64,000 nt of DNA, from assembly GCA_964568875.1 (NCBI GenBank), contig CAZMSH010000007.1, forward strand, positions 62,001-126,000, in the 5' to 3' direction. Each line of letters starts with the position of its first letter. The stretch's first letter is position 1. Of the stretch, positions 46,036 through 54,484 are shown piece after piece. The stretch comes from SLNP01 sp964568875. GTDB lineage: Bacteria; Bacteroidota; Bacteroidia; Bacteroidales; VadinHA17. The translations under genes were made by a program, and so were the position numbers. A model generated the notes under the pieces. That model was not told the origin of the DNA. It ran no database searches and worked only from the letters and a program-made list of their open reading frames with translations.

Positions 46036-47328
46036 CTAATCATCATGCTTAGTACTACGCTCACCGGATAGTAATCTGAAAAGAAAGTACAAAAACAAGC
46101 CAGTTCCGATAGTAATTGCCACAGCGACAAGCTCCTGTAATTTTGTCCCTGAAATCAGCCATATACAAGCTATTATGCTGATTATTGCAAGCAATATTCC
46201 ATACCTAACCCTGAAAAAGTTTACCGAACCCTTGTCTGTCATGCGAAACCGAATAAGTGCAGCCGAGACTGTCAGGAAGATGAGAATTTTACTGATCACA
46301 CTTATTGTAACCGCATAGATAAATGTACCGGTAAGCGACACAAACAATGCAATGGCGGTGAATGTCAGAAGTGACCAGACAGGCGTTTTAAACTTTGGAT
46401 GCAGAATGGAAAAGACCTTAGGCAGTTGGTTTTCTTCACTGAAGGCAAACGGGACTCTCGAACCAACCAGCATTACTGTATTAAGTGCTCCTCCAACCGA
46501 CAGGACAGCCCCTATACTTATCAGGAGAGCACCGGCAGGTCCCATAAAAAGAGTTGCTGCTGCCGAGAGTGGATATTCCGAACCGGCCAGATCGGGCAGT
46601 GTTCCCATGCATACTATCTGTATCATGCCATAGAAGAAGGCAACAAAAAGGAGGGCTGTCATAAGGGCAAAGGGGATATTTTTTTCCGGATTCTGCATCT
46701 CTCCTGTATTGACAAGTATAGCCTCAAACCCGGTAAAAGCAAAAATCAACACGAAAACCGACCCTGAAAATTCAGGCAGCGGCGGAAGTGGCTGTCCCGT
46801 ATCAAAGAGTGAAGGGTCTATGAAGAATGCACCGATTATTACGAACAGAAAGAGTGGAAGAAGCTTTGCAATAGCGAGGAGGTTATTTGTGAATGTTGAG
46901 GTCTTTACTCCCCTGTAGGTGATATATGAAAGTGCAATGGTAATAACCGTGATAGCTGTTTGTTTCGCAACCGGCAGTGCAAGAACCGGATGAAAGAAAC
47001 CCAGGTAAGATACCAATAGGTTTATCTGTGCGGCATATGTGGCTAGTCTTGTTATCAGCAGTATCCAGCCTATGGTGACAGCCGGAATTTTACCGAAGGC
47101 ATTGAGGGTGTAGAGGTAAGGCCCGCCTGTTCGTGTAAAGCGACTTGCCACCTCAGAAAAGCAAAGAGCAATAATGAATACAACAAGGCCGCAGGCAAAA
47201 ATTGCAGGAATGCTGTAGATACCCGACTGTCCGGCAATGGTTGCAGGCAGCCCGAAAATACCCGCTCCTATTATACTGTTTATCATCAACAGCACAAGGT
47301 CCCAGCGTCGTATCTCTCTCTTAAGCAT
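46036..47328 (-). CDS. APC-family amino acid permease
   Basis: The 430 residues with about 12 membrane helices begin with IIGAGIFGLPATIAGQSG, the substrate-backbone binding loop of APC transporters in helix 1. FAFTGFEAILVNTGEMQNPEKN is the family's helix 6-7 region. It should import or exchange amino acids or related amines; the specificity is not readable. Its ATG lies 8 bases inside the 3' end of the DUF2784 gene, so translation is likely coupled. The CPBP-like gene follows. Confidence 0.9.
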   Translation of the reverse strand: MLKREIRRWDLVLLMINSIIGAGIFGLPATIAGQSGIYSIPAIFACGLVVFIIALCFSEVASRFTRTGGPYLYTLNAFGKIPAVTIGWILLITRLATYAAQINLLVSYLGFFHPVLALPVAKQTAITVITIALSYITYRGVKTSTFTNNLLAIAKLLPLFLFVIIGAFFIDPSLFDTGQPLPPLPEFSGSVFVLIFAFTGFEAILVNTGEMQNPEKNIPFALMTALLFVAFFYGMIQIVCMGTLPDLAGSEYPLSAAATLFMGPAGALLISIGAVLSVGGALNTVMLVGSRVPFAFSEENQLPKVFSILHPKFKTPVWSLLTFTAIALFVSLTGTFIYAVTISVISKILIFLTVSAALIRFRMTDKGSVNFFRVRYGILLAIISIIACIWLISGTKLQELVAVAITIGTGLFLYFLFRLLSGERSTKHDD

Positions 47329-47725
47329 TACCAGTCGGGTTCTGTCTTTTTCGAAGCCGTAAGGTAATATTTATTATTAAAGAGACAGCAAGGGCTGCGA
47401 GGAAACCGTAAAGGGTCAGTGAATCTACAAAGGAGGTGTCGAATGTGAGACCGGTAAGCCTGTCAGCCAGGTATTTGATGTAGGAGTTGGGAAGGCTGGT
47501 GTGCCCCAGCTTTTCCAGTATCCTGAAATGCCAGTCGGTAAGCGGACAATATCCCGGTACTCCGGTTATCCACCCCAGAATCACCCATGAACCACCGGTA
47601 AGCAGAAGAGTAATAAGGTGGGCGGTACGGGTTTTACTCCATATCCACCCTAACAGGTTGAAGATAATGAGTGAGGAGTGGAAGACCACAAAGAATATGT
47701 CAAGCAGGTGAAGCATTTTACTCAT
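47321..47725 (-). CDS. DUF2784 domain membrane protein
   Basis: The start at 47725 (ATGAGTAAAATG) overlaps the stop of the MscS gene; an ATG at 47716 is an alternative. About four membrane helices fill 134 residues. LLDIFFVVFHSSLIIFNLLGW and LTGGSWVILGWITGVPGYCPLTDWHF carry the conserved His and the GYCPLTDW signature of DUF2784, an uncharacterised inner-membrane family. It overlaps the genes on both sides, forming a tight chain MscS - DUF2784 - permease. Confidence 0.85.
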   Translation of the reverse strand: MSKMLHLLDIFFVVFHSSLIIFNLLGWIWSKTRTAHLITLLLTGGSWVILGWITGVPGYCPLTDWHFRILEKLGHTSLPNSYIKYLADRLTGLTFDTSFVDSLTLYGFLAALAVSLIINITLRLRKRQNPTGNA

Positions 47726-48647
47726 CAGATACCTTATGCTCCTTTTCAAGAGCAACCCTGGTTCTTGGAAGGCATTCAGAATAATTCTTCTGAATGAATT
47801 CGATCATCTTCTCTCGTATATATACTCTTAAATCCCAAGTTGTGGGTGAATTCTTTGCACTTACGAGTATTCTGATTTCCAAAGTAGATTCTTTGCAGTC
47901 TGTTACCTGAAGCACATTTACGTTTCTGTCCCACAAATCAGTTCCATCAAGCAATCTTGAGAGTTCATCCCTCAGAGCCTGGAATGGGATTGTATAGTCA
48001 GCGTAGATATAAACAGAACCAATGATTTCAGCCGATGTGCGTGTCCAGTTCTGAAACGGCTTTTCCAGAAAGTAAGATGTTGGCAGTACCAATCGTCGTT
48101 TGTCCCAGATCCTCACAACAACATAGGTAAGATTTATCTCCTCAATCCAGCCCCATTCATTTTCAACAACCACTGCGTCATCAATCCTGAAGGGCTGGGT
48201 AATGGCTATTTGAATGCCGGCTAATAATGCTCCGACTACTTTTTGTGCCGATAGACCAATAATGATCCCGGCCACACCGGCAGTAGCAAAAAGACCCATG
48301 CCTATCTGCCTGATGCTCTCAAATGATAGTAAGATAAACCCTGTTGCAACCAGAACAATTATAAAAATGATTGCCTTTTCCAGAAGATTGACCTGTGTAT
48401 GCACTTTTCTGGAAGAAAGATTATCCTCCTGAGAGATATCAAATCTTCTCAGAAATAGCTCTTTCAGTTTTCTGGTAATCTCAATCAGCAGCCAGGTTAT
48501 ACTTATGTAAACAAGTATATGGCTGTAACTATGAATTACTTGCAGTACTCCGCCGTACTGCCCGGCAAAAGGCGCCAGGATCGGTTTCAGCAATATAAAG
48601 AGAACTGTAAAGATGATACTGATTATAAGCTTCAAATGTTTTTTCAT
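47718..48647 (-). CDS. MscS-family small-conductance mechanosensitive channel
   Basis: The 309 residues have an N-terminal membrane region and then a pore-lining TM3 (GMGLFATAGVAGIIIGLSAQKVVGALLAGIQI), rich in Gly and Ala as in MscS. A beta domain follows (FRIDDAVVVENEWGWIEEINLTYVVVRIWDKRRLVLPTS) and then an alpha/beta C-terminus. It releases solutes on hypo-osmotic shock. It is the first of a leftward overlapping group with DUF2784 and the permease. All expected parts are present. Confidence 0.93.
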   Translation of the reverse strand: MKKHLKLIISIIFTVLFILLKPILAPFAGQYGGVLQVIHSYSHILVYISITWLLIEITRKLKELFLRRFDISQEDNLSSRKVHTQVNLLEKAIIFIIVLVATGFILLSFESIRQIGMGLFATAGVAGIIIGLSAQKVVGALLAGIQIAITQPFRIDDAVVVENEWGWIEEINLTYVVVRIWDKRRLVLPTSYFLEKPFQNWTRTSAEIIGSVYIYADYTIPFQALRDELSRLLDGTDLWDRNVNVLQVTDCKESTLEIRILVSAKNSPTTWDLRVYIREKMIEFIQKNYSECLPRTRVALEKEHKVSDE

Positions 48648-48764
48648 CTGTTCATAATTTTAATTTACACTACAGATTCACCAAAATGGCCACACCCGCT
48701 ATTGCACAAAGATATGTCTAAGTTACGGTATTGTTTTAATAAAGACAATTGGCGGGGACAATGG

Positions 48765-49874
48765 TTATACCTTCATCCATCCGGGTGAAGGTTGTGGCTT
48801 TGGTTTCCGGCCATAGAACAGGTCATCGGCATGATAGGCGAGTCGGGCAAAAAGCCGTGAACGCCGTATAAAGAAGCGTACCATGTTATGAAAGGCATTA
48901 TCTCTGTGGCTGAAGGGGCATACAGCCATGCAGCGGCCACAGTCGGTACCGCTTGTGCACCAGTAATGATAGCAGCTGTCTGAATCAATTTTCCATCGCA
49001 TTACCCCGCCGATATCCTGCATCTCGTCGGTGGGAATAGAGTTACCCGGACAGCAATCGGCACATTTCTTACATACACGGCAGAATTCAATCATATTCGG
49101 GTCATGCCGGTATTTGTCGGGAACCAGGGGAGCACTGGTAGTAATGACGGCTATCCTCACCCGCGGCCCGAGGTGTGGTGTCATCAGCAGGCCCATGCGA
49201 CCTATTTCTCCAAGGCCGGCATCGCGGGCCACCAGCGGACAGATAACCTCGTAGTCACCGTCAATATGTGCCCTGCTGTCGTACCCGAGCCTCTTGAGAA
49301 GGGTAGCCACCTGCAAGGCGATATTGGCGCTGCGAAGATATTGCTGCGAAGATTCGAAAACTGCTGCAGAACCGGGAGCCGACTGAACATTTTCATAGTT
49401 CATCTCCACAGTGAAGGCTATGGCATATTTGTGCCTTCTGATCACAGGCTTGCCCTTGTCCGGTCCTCGTCCCCGACGAGTATAGAGATGGTAATCCCGC
49501 AACTCAGTAATTCCTGTTGAGTGAGCCCCCAGGTAACGGGTCCAACCCTTAATATAATTTGTCAGTGCCGAAGCCGTCAGTCCGCTTTTCTGTTCCGATG
49601 CAGGATGGTTAACAGCCTTCTGCAGGTAATCTATCAGTTCAAAGTTCGCACCAGCAGCCGGAAAGTTGAGCGGATGGAAATTTGAACCCCCCTCTGAAAG
49701 CAGTCCGGGAAGCGCCCTTGCCTTCGCATCACTGGCAGCCTGCTCAGGATGTGTTGAGTAGTACTCATCCCATTCCGGTGTACCGGGTTTCAGCCTCATC
49801 CTGGCAAATATCACGTCATGTTCATCGACGTTACGCGGTGGAGCAGGAGGCTCATGCTGCAAATGTCTCTTCAT
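48765..49874 (-). CDS. reductive-dehalogenase-like 4Fe-4S protein without Tat signal
   Basis: The C-terminal third carries two clusters in the RdhA pattern: FCRVCKKCADCCPGNSI and then WCTSGTDCGRCMAVCPFSH (residues about 265-325). Upstream is AGLGEIGRMGLLMTPHLGPRVR, the conserved block shared by reductive dehalogenases and QueG. Those enzymes use a corrinoid and two [4Fe-4S] clusters. At 369 residues it is longer than QueG (about 310-380) but lacks the Tat leader of respiratory RdhA, so a cytoplasmic enzyme is expected. An epoxyqueuosine-reductase-related role is the main alternative. It stands alone. Confidence 0.75.
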   Translation of the reverse strand: MKRHLQHEPPAPPRNVDEHDVIFARMRLKPGTPEWDEYYSTHPEQAASDAKARALPGLLSEGGSNFHPLNFPAAGANFELIDYLQKAVNHPASEQKSGLTASALTNYIKGWTRYLGAHSTGITELRDYHLYTRRGRGPDKGKPVIRRHKYAIAFTVEMNYENVQSAPGSAAVFESSQQYLRSANIALQVATLLKRLGYDSRAHIDGDYEVICPLVARDAGLGEIGRMGLLMTPHLGPRVRIAVITTSAPLVPDKYRHDPNMIEFCRVCKKCADCCPGNSIPTDEMQDIGGVMRWKIDSDSCYHYWCTSGTDCGRCMAVCPFSHRDNAFHNMVRFFIRRSRLFARLAYHADDLFYGRKPKPQPSPGWMKV

Positions 49875-50054
49875 AATGCAATATTAATCAAAAAATTGTG
49901 CAAAGCATTAGGAGATGCAGCCCTGCAGGTTGTACAAGATACACGGGAATAACGATCTGAAGCAGTTTTCGAGTTTCAGTTACAGAGTCGTGAATATCAT
50001 GATTGCTTTTAATTACCGGAAAATATCTATAACATTGAAAAAAAAGCAATTGCA

Positions 50055-50483
50055 ATGAAGACAATCCTTTTATCAATTTCTGTTGTACTAATTGGTATGG
50101 CAACCGCGGGTGTTTCTATGGCTCAGGAGAATTCATCCTCCGCGGATTCTGACAAGCTTGTTATGCTGTGGATCAGCGATGATACAGATGCTGCTGAAAA
50201 AATGGCATTTATGTATGCTCATAATGCAAAAAAGAGTGGGTGGTTCAGAGAAGTTACCATAGTAATATGGGGACCCTCGGCAAAGCTTATAGCTGATAAC
50301 GAAAAACTCCAGGAGAAGGTGAAGGCTATGCATGCCGATGGGGTGAAGATTGAGGCATGTGTGGCATGTGCGCGTCAGTATGGTGTTGACGGAAAGCTTC
50401 GCGAACTTGGTTACGACGTAAAGGGTATGGGAACGCATCTCACCAATTATCTCAAGAGCGGGTCAAGTGTAGTGTCGTTCTGA
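50055..50483 (+). CDS. periplasmic DsrE-family protein
   Basis: A signal peptide (residues 1-24, ending SMAQ) precedes a DsrE/F-like domain: KLVMLWISDDTDAAEKMAFMYAHNA, EVTIVIWGPSAKL, and then the cysteine-bearing VKIEACVACARQYG. The two cysteines in CVAC are in the place where DsrE proteins carry a persulfide-forming residue. Such proteins move sulfur. Export to the periplasm is less usual than the cytoplasmic DsrEFH complex. It lies 173 bases before the PQQ-propeller gene on the same strand, so a joint function is possible but not shown. Confidence 0.8.
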   Translation: MKTILLSISVVLIGMATAGVSMAQENSSSADSDKLVMLWISDDTDAAEKMAFMYAHNAKKSGWFREVTIVIWGPSAKLIADNEKLQEKVKAMHADGVKIEACVACARQYGVDGKLRELGYDVKGMGTHLTNYLKSGSSVVSF

Positions 50484-50656
50484 TGTAACCACTTGTATGG
50501 ATGCTAAATATTTCTTTTTATACTTTGATGGTTTTATTTGATTATTTTGTCCGGCGAACAGGGATTAAATCAGTTTGCCGATTGGTGTAATAGACGATTA
50601 ATGGCCGGGTTGAAGAGTTAAATATTGAGGTTCGAAATACTAAAGTTATAAATATC

Positions 50657-51922
50657 ATGCTCAGAAACACTTTAAGAACAATTATCACTTTAATGCTTGT
50701 GGTTTCATCGGCTCAGGCACAGAACTGGCAACAATGGCGTGGGCCGGAAGCAAACGGAATTGCTGCCCCGGGAGACTATCCTGTTAAATTCTCAGAAACA
50801 GAGGGTGTTATATGGAAGGCAGAATTGCCCGGCAAGGGAGGGTCAACCCCTATTGTATGGGGAGACAGAATAATAATTACTTCAGGAATAGGTGAAGGCC
50901 GCGAAGGTGAAGACGGGGTGCTCTGCTACGACTGGAATGGCAAACTGCTATGGCAGGTAAAGCTCGGCACACAGAATCCGGGCAGACATGCGCGGGGAAC
51001 CGGCAGCAATCCGTCAGCCATTACTGATGGTAAGCGGATATTTGTGAAGTTTAAAAGCGGCACGATTGCAGCGCTTGATTTTGACGGCAAGATATTGTGG
51101 AGGAAGAATCTCCAGGAGGAATATGTTCAGTATGAATATTTCTGGGATTTCGGTTCCAGTCCCGTGCTGGTCGATAATAATGTCGTAATTGCAGTTATGC
51201 ATGAAGGTCATTCATATCTTCTGGCTCTTGACCAGGCTACCGGAGATGTTGTATGGAAGACTGACAGAAACTACGTCAGTGGCAGGGAGACGCCACAGAG
51301 CTATACCACACCTCTGGTCATCAGCGAGGGAAACCGCACGCATATTGTAGTCTGGGGTGCCGATCACCTGACATCCCATGATGCTGCCACCGGCGAGCTG
51401 ATATGGTCATACGGCGGATTCAATCCTGAAAAGAGATCGGCCTGGCGTACCATTGCTTCTCCGGCATATTTTGAAGGGATCTTTGTAGTGCCTTATGGCA
51501 GGGGCAAATTTTCTGCGGCGATGAAGGCAGGCGTCAGTGGAGTAATGTCAGAAAAGGATTTCTTATGGCAGAAATCTGATGTCGGTACTGATGTTGCAAC
51601 CCCGGTTGCCAGTGACGGAGTTATCTATATTCTTGGTTTCAACAGCGTAGTCTGGTGCCTCGATATAAAGACTGGAAATCAACTCTGGGAAACAACACTG
51701 CCAGGTGACGGAGGTGTGTTTTACAGTTCACCTACCCTTGCCGGTAATAAACTTTACATCTGCAATGACCGTGGATCAGTATACGTCTGCGAGGTATCAC
51801 CGGAAGGAATTACAGTCCTTCACCAGACAAAGTTCGATGACAGTTTTGTGGCTACACCGGTGCTGCTGAGAGACAGGCTTCTATTACGCGGAACAAATTA
51901 TCTCTATTGCATTGGGAAATAG
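50657..51922 (+). CDS. secreted PQQ-type beta-propeller protein
   Basis: A signal peptide (1-21, ending AQAQ) is followed by NWQQWRGPEANG, a phrase typical of this secreted group. Blades with W-K/W-Q signatures follow (GVIWKAELPGKGG, GKLLWQVKLG, GKILWRKNL, GDVVWKTD, GELIWSYGG, NQLWETTLPG). It is the PQQ_like propeller fold; it lacks the active-site motifs of true quinoprotein dehydrogenases, so PQQ binding is doubtful. It may be a binding or scaffold protein in the periplasm. The next gene starts 11 bases inside its end. Confidence 0.85.
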   Translation: MLRNTLRTIITLMLVVSSAQAQNWQQWRGPEANGIAAPGDYPVKFSETEGVIWKAELPGKGGSTPIVWGDRIIITSGIGEGREGEDGVLCYDWNGKLLWQVKLGTQNPGRHARGTGSNPSAITDGKRIFVKFKSGTIAALDFDGKILWRKNLQEEYVQYEYFWDFGSSPVLVDNNVVIAVMHEGHSYLLALDQATGDVVWKTDRNYVSGRETPQSYTTPLVISEGNRTHIVVWGADHLTSHDAATGELIWSYGGFNPEKRSAWRTIASPAYFEGIFVVPYGRGKFSAAMKAGVSGVMSEKDFLWQKSDVGTDVATPVASDGVIYILGFNSVVWCLDIKTGNQLWETTLPGDGGVFYSSPTLAGNKLYICNDRGSVYVCEVSPEGITVLHQTKFDDSFVATPVLLRDRLLLRGTNYLYCIGK

Positions 51923-52538
51923 CGATGATAAGCTTTTCAGGCGGGCTTTTATACTTAGCCTTTTTACTATAGGTTATAACCTGGTTGAAGGTGTTGTGTC
52001 GATGTTGCTGGGGTATCAGGACGAAACACTTTCGCTTTTCGGATTCGGGGTTGACAGCTTTATTGAAGTTATGTCAGGTATAGGCATTGCGGTAATGATA
52101 ATCCGAATAAGGAAAAACCCGGAAAGTTCCAGGTCTTCTTATGAGGTTATGGCCTTAAAGATCACAGGTACTGCGTTTTATATACTTGTTGCAGGGTTGC
52201 TCGCTGGTATTCTGCTGGCCCTTATAAGTGGTCATAAGCCTGAAACAACTTTCTGGGGTGTTGTAATCTCCTCTATTTCCATAGTGGTTATGCTATGGCT
52301 GATGACAGCCAAGAAAAGAACAGGTCAGAGACTTGCCTCCGAACCGATCATTGCCGATGCCAATTGCACACGGGTTTGTCTCTACATGTCCGTTGTGTTG
52401 CTTGCTTCAAGTCTGATATATGAGCTGACAGGTTTTGCCTGGGCTGATATAATTGGGGCTGCCGGTCTGGCATGGTTCTCATTTAATGAAGGCAGAGAAG
52501 CATTTGAAAAGGCAAGGGGTAAAAGCTGCAGTTGCTGA
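51912..52538 (+). CDS. cation diffusion facilitator-like membrane protein
   Basis: The start is a TTG at 51912, since the only ATG nearby is out of frame. The protein opens DDKLFRRAFILSLFTIGYNLVEGVVSMLLG, which resembles the first helices of CDF transporters, and GFGVDSFIEVMSGIGI stands for the usual H-x-x-x-D metal motif, here with only the Asp kept. A second Asp lies in ADANCTRVCL. Five or six helices fill 208 residues and there is no cytoplasmic CDF tail. The C-terminus ends KSCSC. Heavy-metal transport is plausible. It overlaps the propeller gene and precedes DUF302. Confidence 0.72.
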   Translation: MGNSDDKLFRRAFILSLFTIGYNLVEGVVSMLLGYQDETLSLFGFGVDSFIEVMSGIGIAVMIIRIRKNPESSRSSYEVMALKITGTAFYILVAGLLAGILLALISGHKPETTFWGVVISSISIVVMLWLMTAKKRTGQRLASEPIIADANCTRVCLYMSVVLLASSLIYELTGFAWADIIGAAGLAWFSFNEGREAFEKARGKSCSC

Positions 52539-52587
52539 TTGCTTGAAAAAGTATTAGTTTTACTGAGAATATTAAATCTTACTGGAA

Positions 52588-52974
52588 ATGACATACTATA
52601 TCAGCAAAAGAGTCAGGGCAGATTTTGACAAGGCAGTCATTATGATAACTGAGTCACTTGCGAAGGAGGGGTTCGGAATTCTCACTGAGATAGAAGTCGA
52701 TAAAGTGCTGAAATTAAAACTAGGTGTTGACTTCAGAAGGTATAAAATCCTCGGTGCATGTAATCCGGTTTTCGCCCATAAGGCCCTCCAGGAGGAAGAC
52801 AAGATAGGTACAATGCTGCCGTGCAGTGTTATTGTGCAGGAGATTGATGAAGCCATGACAGAGGTTGCAGCTATCAACCCTGTTGCAGCAATGGTTGCAA
52901 TCGATAATCCTTCAGTATCCGGATTGGCGAATGAGGTCAGGGAGAAGCTTGTAAAAGCTGTAGAACGGTTATAA
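52588..52974 (+). CDS. DUF302 domain protein
   Basis: The 128-residue protein matches DUF302 in size and in its central signature: FRRYKILGACNPVFAHKALQEEDKIGTMLPCSVIVQE. The conserved GxCNP cysteine and the LPC cysteine are both present, and they may bind a metal or form a sulfur site. There is no signal peptide. DUF302 genes often lie near sulfur or metal genes, and here the neighbours are the CDF-like protein and, further up, the DsrE protein. Confidence 0.88.
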   Translation: MTYYISKRVRADFDKAVIMITESLAKEGFGILTEIEVDKVLKLKLGVDFRRYKILGACNPVFAHKALQEEDKIGTMLPCSVIVQEIDEAMTEVAAINPVAAMVAIDNPSVSGLANEVREKLVKAVERL

Positions 52975-53406
52975 GTTGTAATATTTGCTCTGAAGTGATA
53001 CCTGCCACAATCATACAATCTATCCATGCGCAGGTTTTTAGTTCGTAGCATCATAGTCTGGTCTGTCCTTTTATTTCTTTCGGCAAGTCTTGCGGCTTCC
53101 ATATGTTCATATTCGATTTGAATATGTTCTACTATCACATCCAACTCTTTTATCACCAACCTACAATTGCTGGTTTTTGTGCTGCTATTCTGTATTTTGT
53201 GAAGCCAGGAACAATAATCTGTTGATCCTGGAGACCATAGCTGCCATTAAAGATTACCACCTCCAGGGATGTATTACCGGATGTCGATTATGAATTACGG
53301 TTGTCGAAAAAAAGTTACTTCTAGTGTGCTATTACCTTACGTTAGAGCCTGAAAAGCCATAATGGGATGGTTTTTTTGTATGTATAAACCGAAAGAAGGG
53401 ATTATT
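52975..53406. other. intergenic region with a short inverted repeat
   Basis: No coding frame is convincing here. A perfect 7-bp inverted repeat with a 5-base spacer (CATATTC at 53108-53114 and GAATATG at 53120-53126) could be an operator, but it has no partner that I can identify. The start of the serine hydrolase gene at 53407 is preceded by in-frame codons that do not look like a signal peptide. Confidence 0.4.
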
Positions 53407-54453
53407 ATGAAAACGACATTGTTCTTAATACTTATTGGGGCCAGGGTAGCAACCTTATTTGCCCAGAGCCCTAATCACCTTGATGAAAAAGTAGATAACA
53501 TCTTACTGGAGTATTTCAAGGGGGATAGGTTTAATGGTTCAGTTTTGGTGGCAAAAGGAGGTGAAATATTGTATAATAAAGCATACGGTTATACAGATAT
53601 GGAGAAGAGAACTGAAATTTCTGACACATCTGTATACTGCATCGCTTCAGTTAGTAAGATATTTACCGGTACGGCTATTATGCTTCTCGCAGAGGATGGA
53701 ACAATTAGTATTGATGATCCAATAAACAAACATCTTAAAAGTCTCCCAGAAATGTTTTCCAGGATATCCATAAGGCACCTTCTTAGTCATACTTCAGGGA
53801 TCAGAGAGATGAATCAGGATTGGAAATCACAGATTGGGATGAGCAATCCAGATGTATATAATTTCGTAAAAAATCAGGAGTCTCTGCAATTCCAGCCCGG
53901 TTCAAAATACAGCTATTCGAATACTGGATTTAATCTTCTTGCAATACTGATAGACTCATTGTCAGGGACTTCGTTCAGAGAATATGTGGAGAGTAGAATT
54001 TTTGAACGTTGTAATATGAAGACGAGTTTTGTCAGGCCTGATAAAAACAGTGTTGTACCTCATGAAGTAGTAAAATCTTATGTTAATGGGCAGCAGGCTG
54101 ACTGGCCCCTCTATACATATGGCTCCGGAGGAGTATATTGTTCTACTCTCGATCTGTATAAATGGGACAAAGCATTCTTTTCAGGCGATGTACTGGGTCA
54201 GGCTAAGATGTCTCTGGTTCTTGACAGGGTTGAAAGCAGTGACGGCGGAGTGAATAATTACGGACTTGGCTGGGGTGTTTTTGTATCCGGAGGCATGACC
54301 TCAGTGGGACATACAGGTGGAATGTTCGGGTTCCGGACTCTATATGAGAGAATTCTCGAAAAGGATATTACCATAATTATCCTTACCAATATAGGCGATT
54401 CAACTCCCTTAATGGAGATTCGCACCAGAATACTTCAGCTTTTCATCAAGTAG
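53407..54453 (+). CDS. secreted serine hydrolase (class C beta-lactamase-like)
   Basis: The start at 53407 gives a signal peptide (about 1-20, ending FAQ); in-frame codons upstream to 53362 add a polar leader and are not needed. The catalytic motifs are SVSK in IASVSKIFTGTAI (S-x-x-K), YSN in YSYSNTGFNLL, and HTGG in GHTGGMFGF, all expected for a beta-lactamase/transpeptidase-like hydrolase. This is the complete motif set, unlike the lipoprotein at 34580. Periplasmic location is expected. It is the first gene of the hydrolase island and lies 31 bases before the fusion protein. Confidence 0.9.
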   Translation: MKTTLFLILIGARVATLFAQSPNHLDEKVDNILLEYFKGDRFNGSVLVAKGGEILYNKAYGYTDMEKRTEISDTSVYCIASVSKIFTGTAIMLLAEDGTISIDDPINKHLKSLPEMFSRISIRHLLSHTSGIREMNQDWKSQIGMSNPDVYNFVKNQESLQFQPGSKYSYSNTGFNLLAILIDSLSGTSFREYVESRIFERCNMKTSFVRPDKNSVVPHEVVKSYVNGQQADWPLYTYGSGGVYCSTLDLYKWDKAFFSGDVLGQAKMSLVLDRVESSDGGVNNYGLGWGVFVSGGMTSVGHTGGMFGFRTLYERILEKDITIIILTNIGDSTPLMEIRTRILQLFIK

Positions 54454-54484
54454 CCTGTGATCAGTTTCAATAATATGCTGCCAA

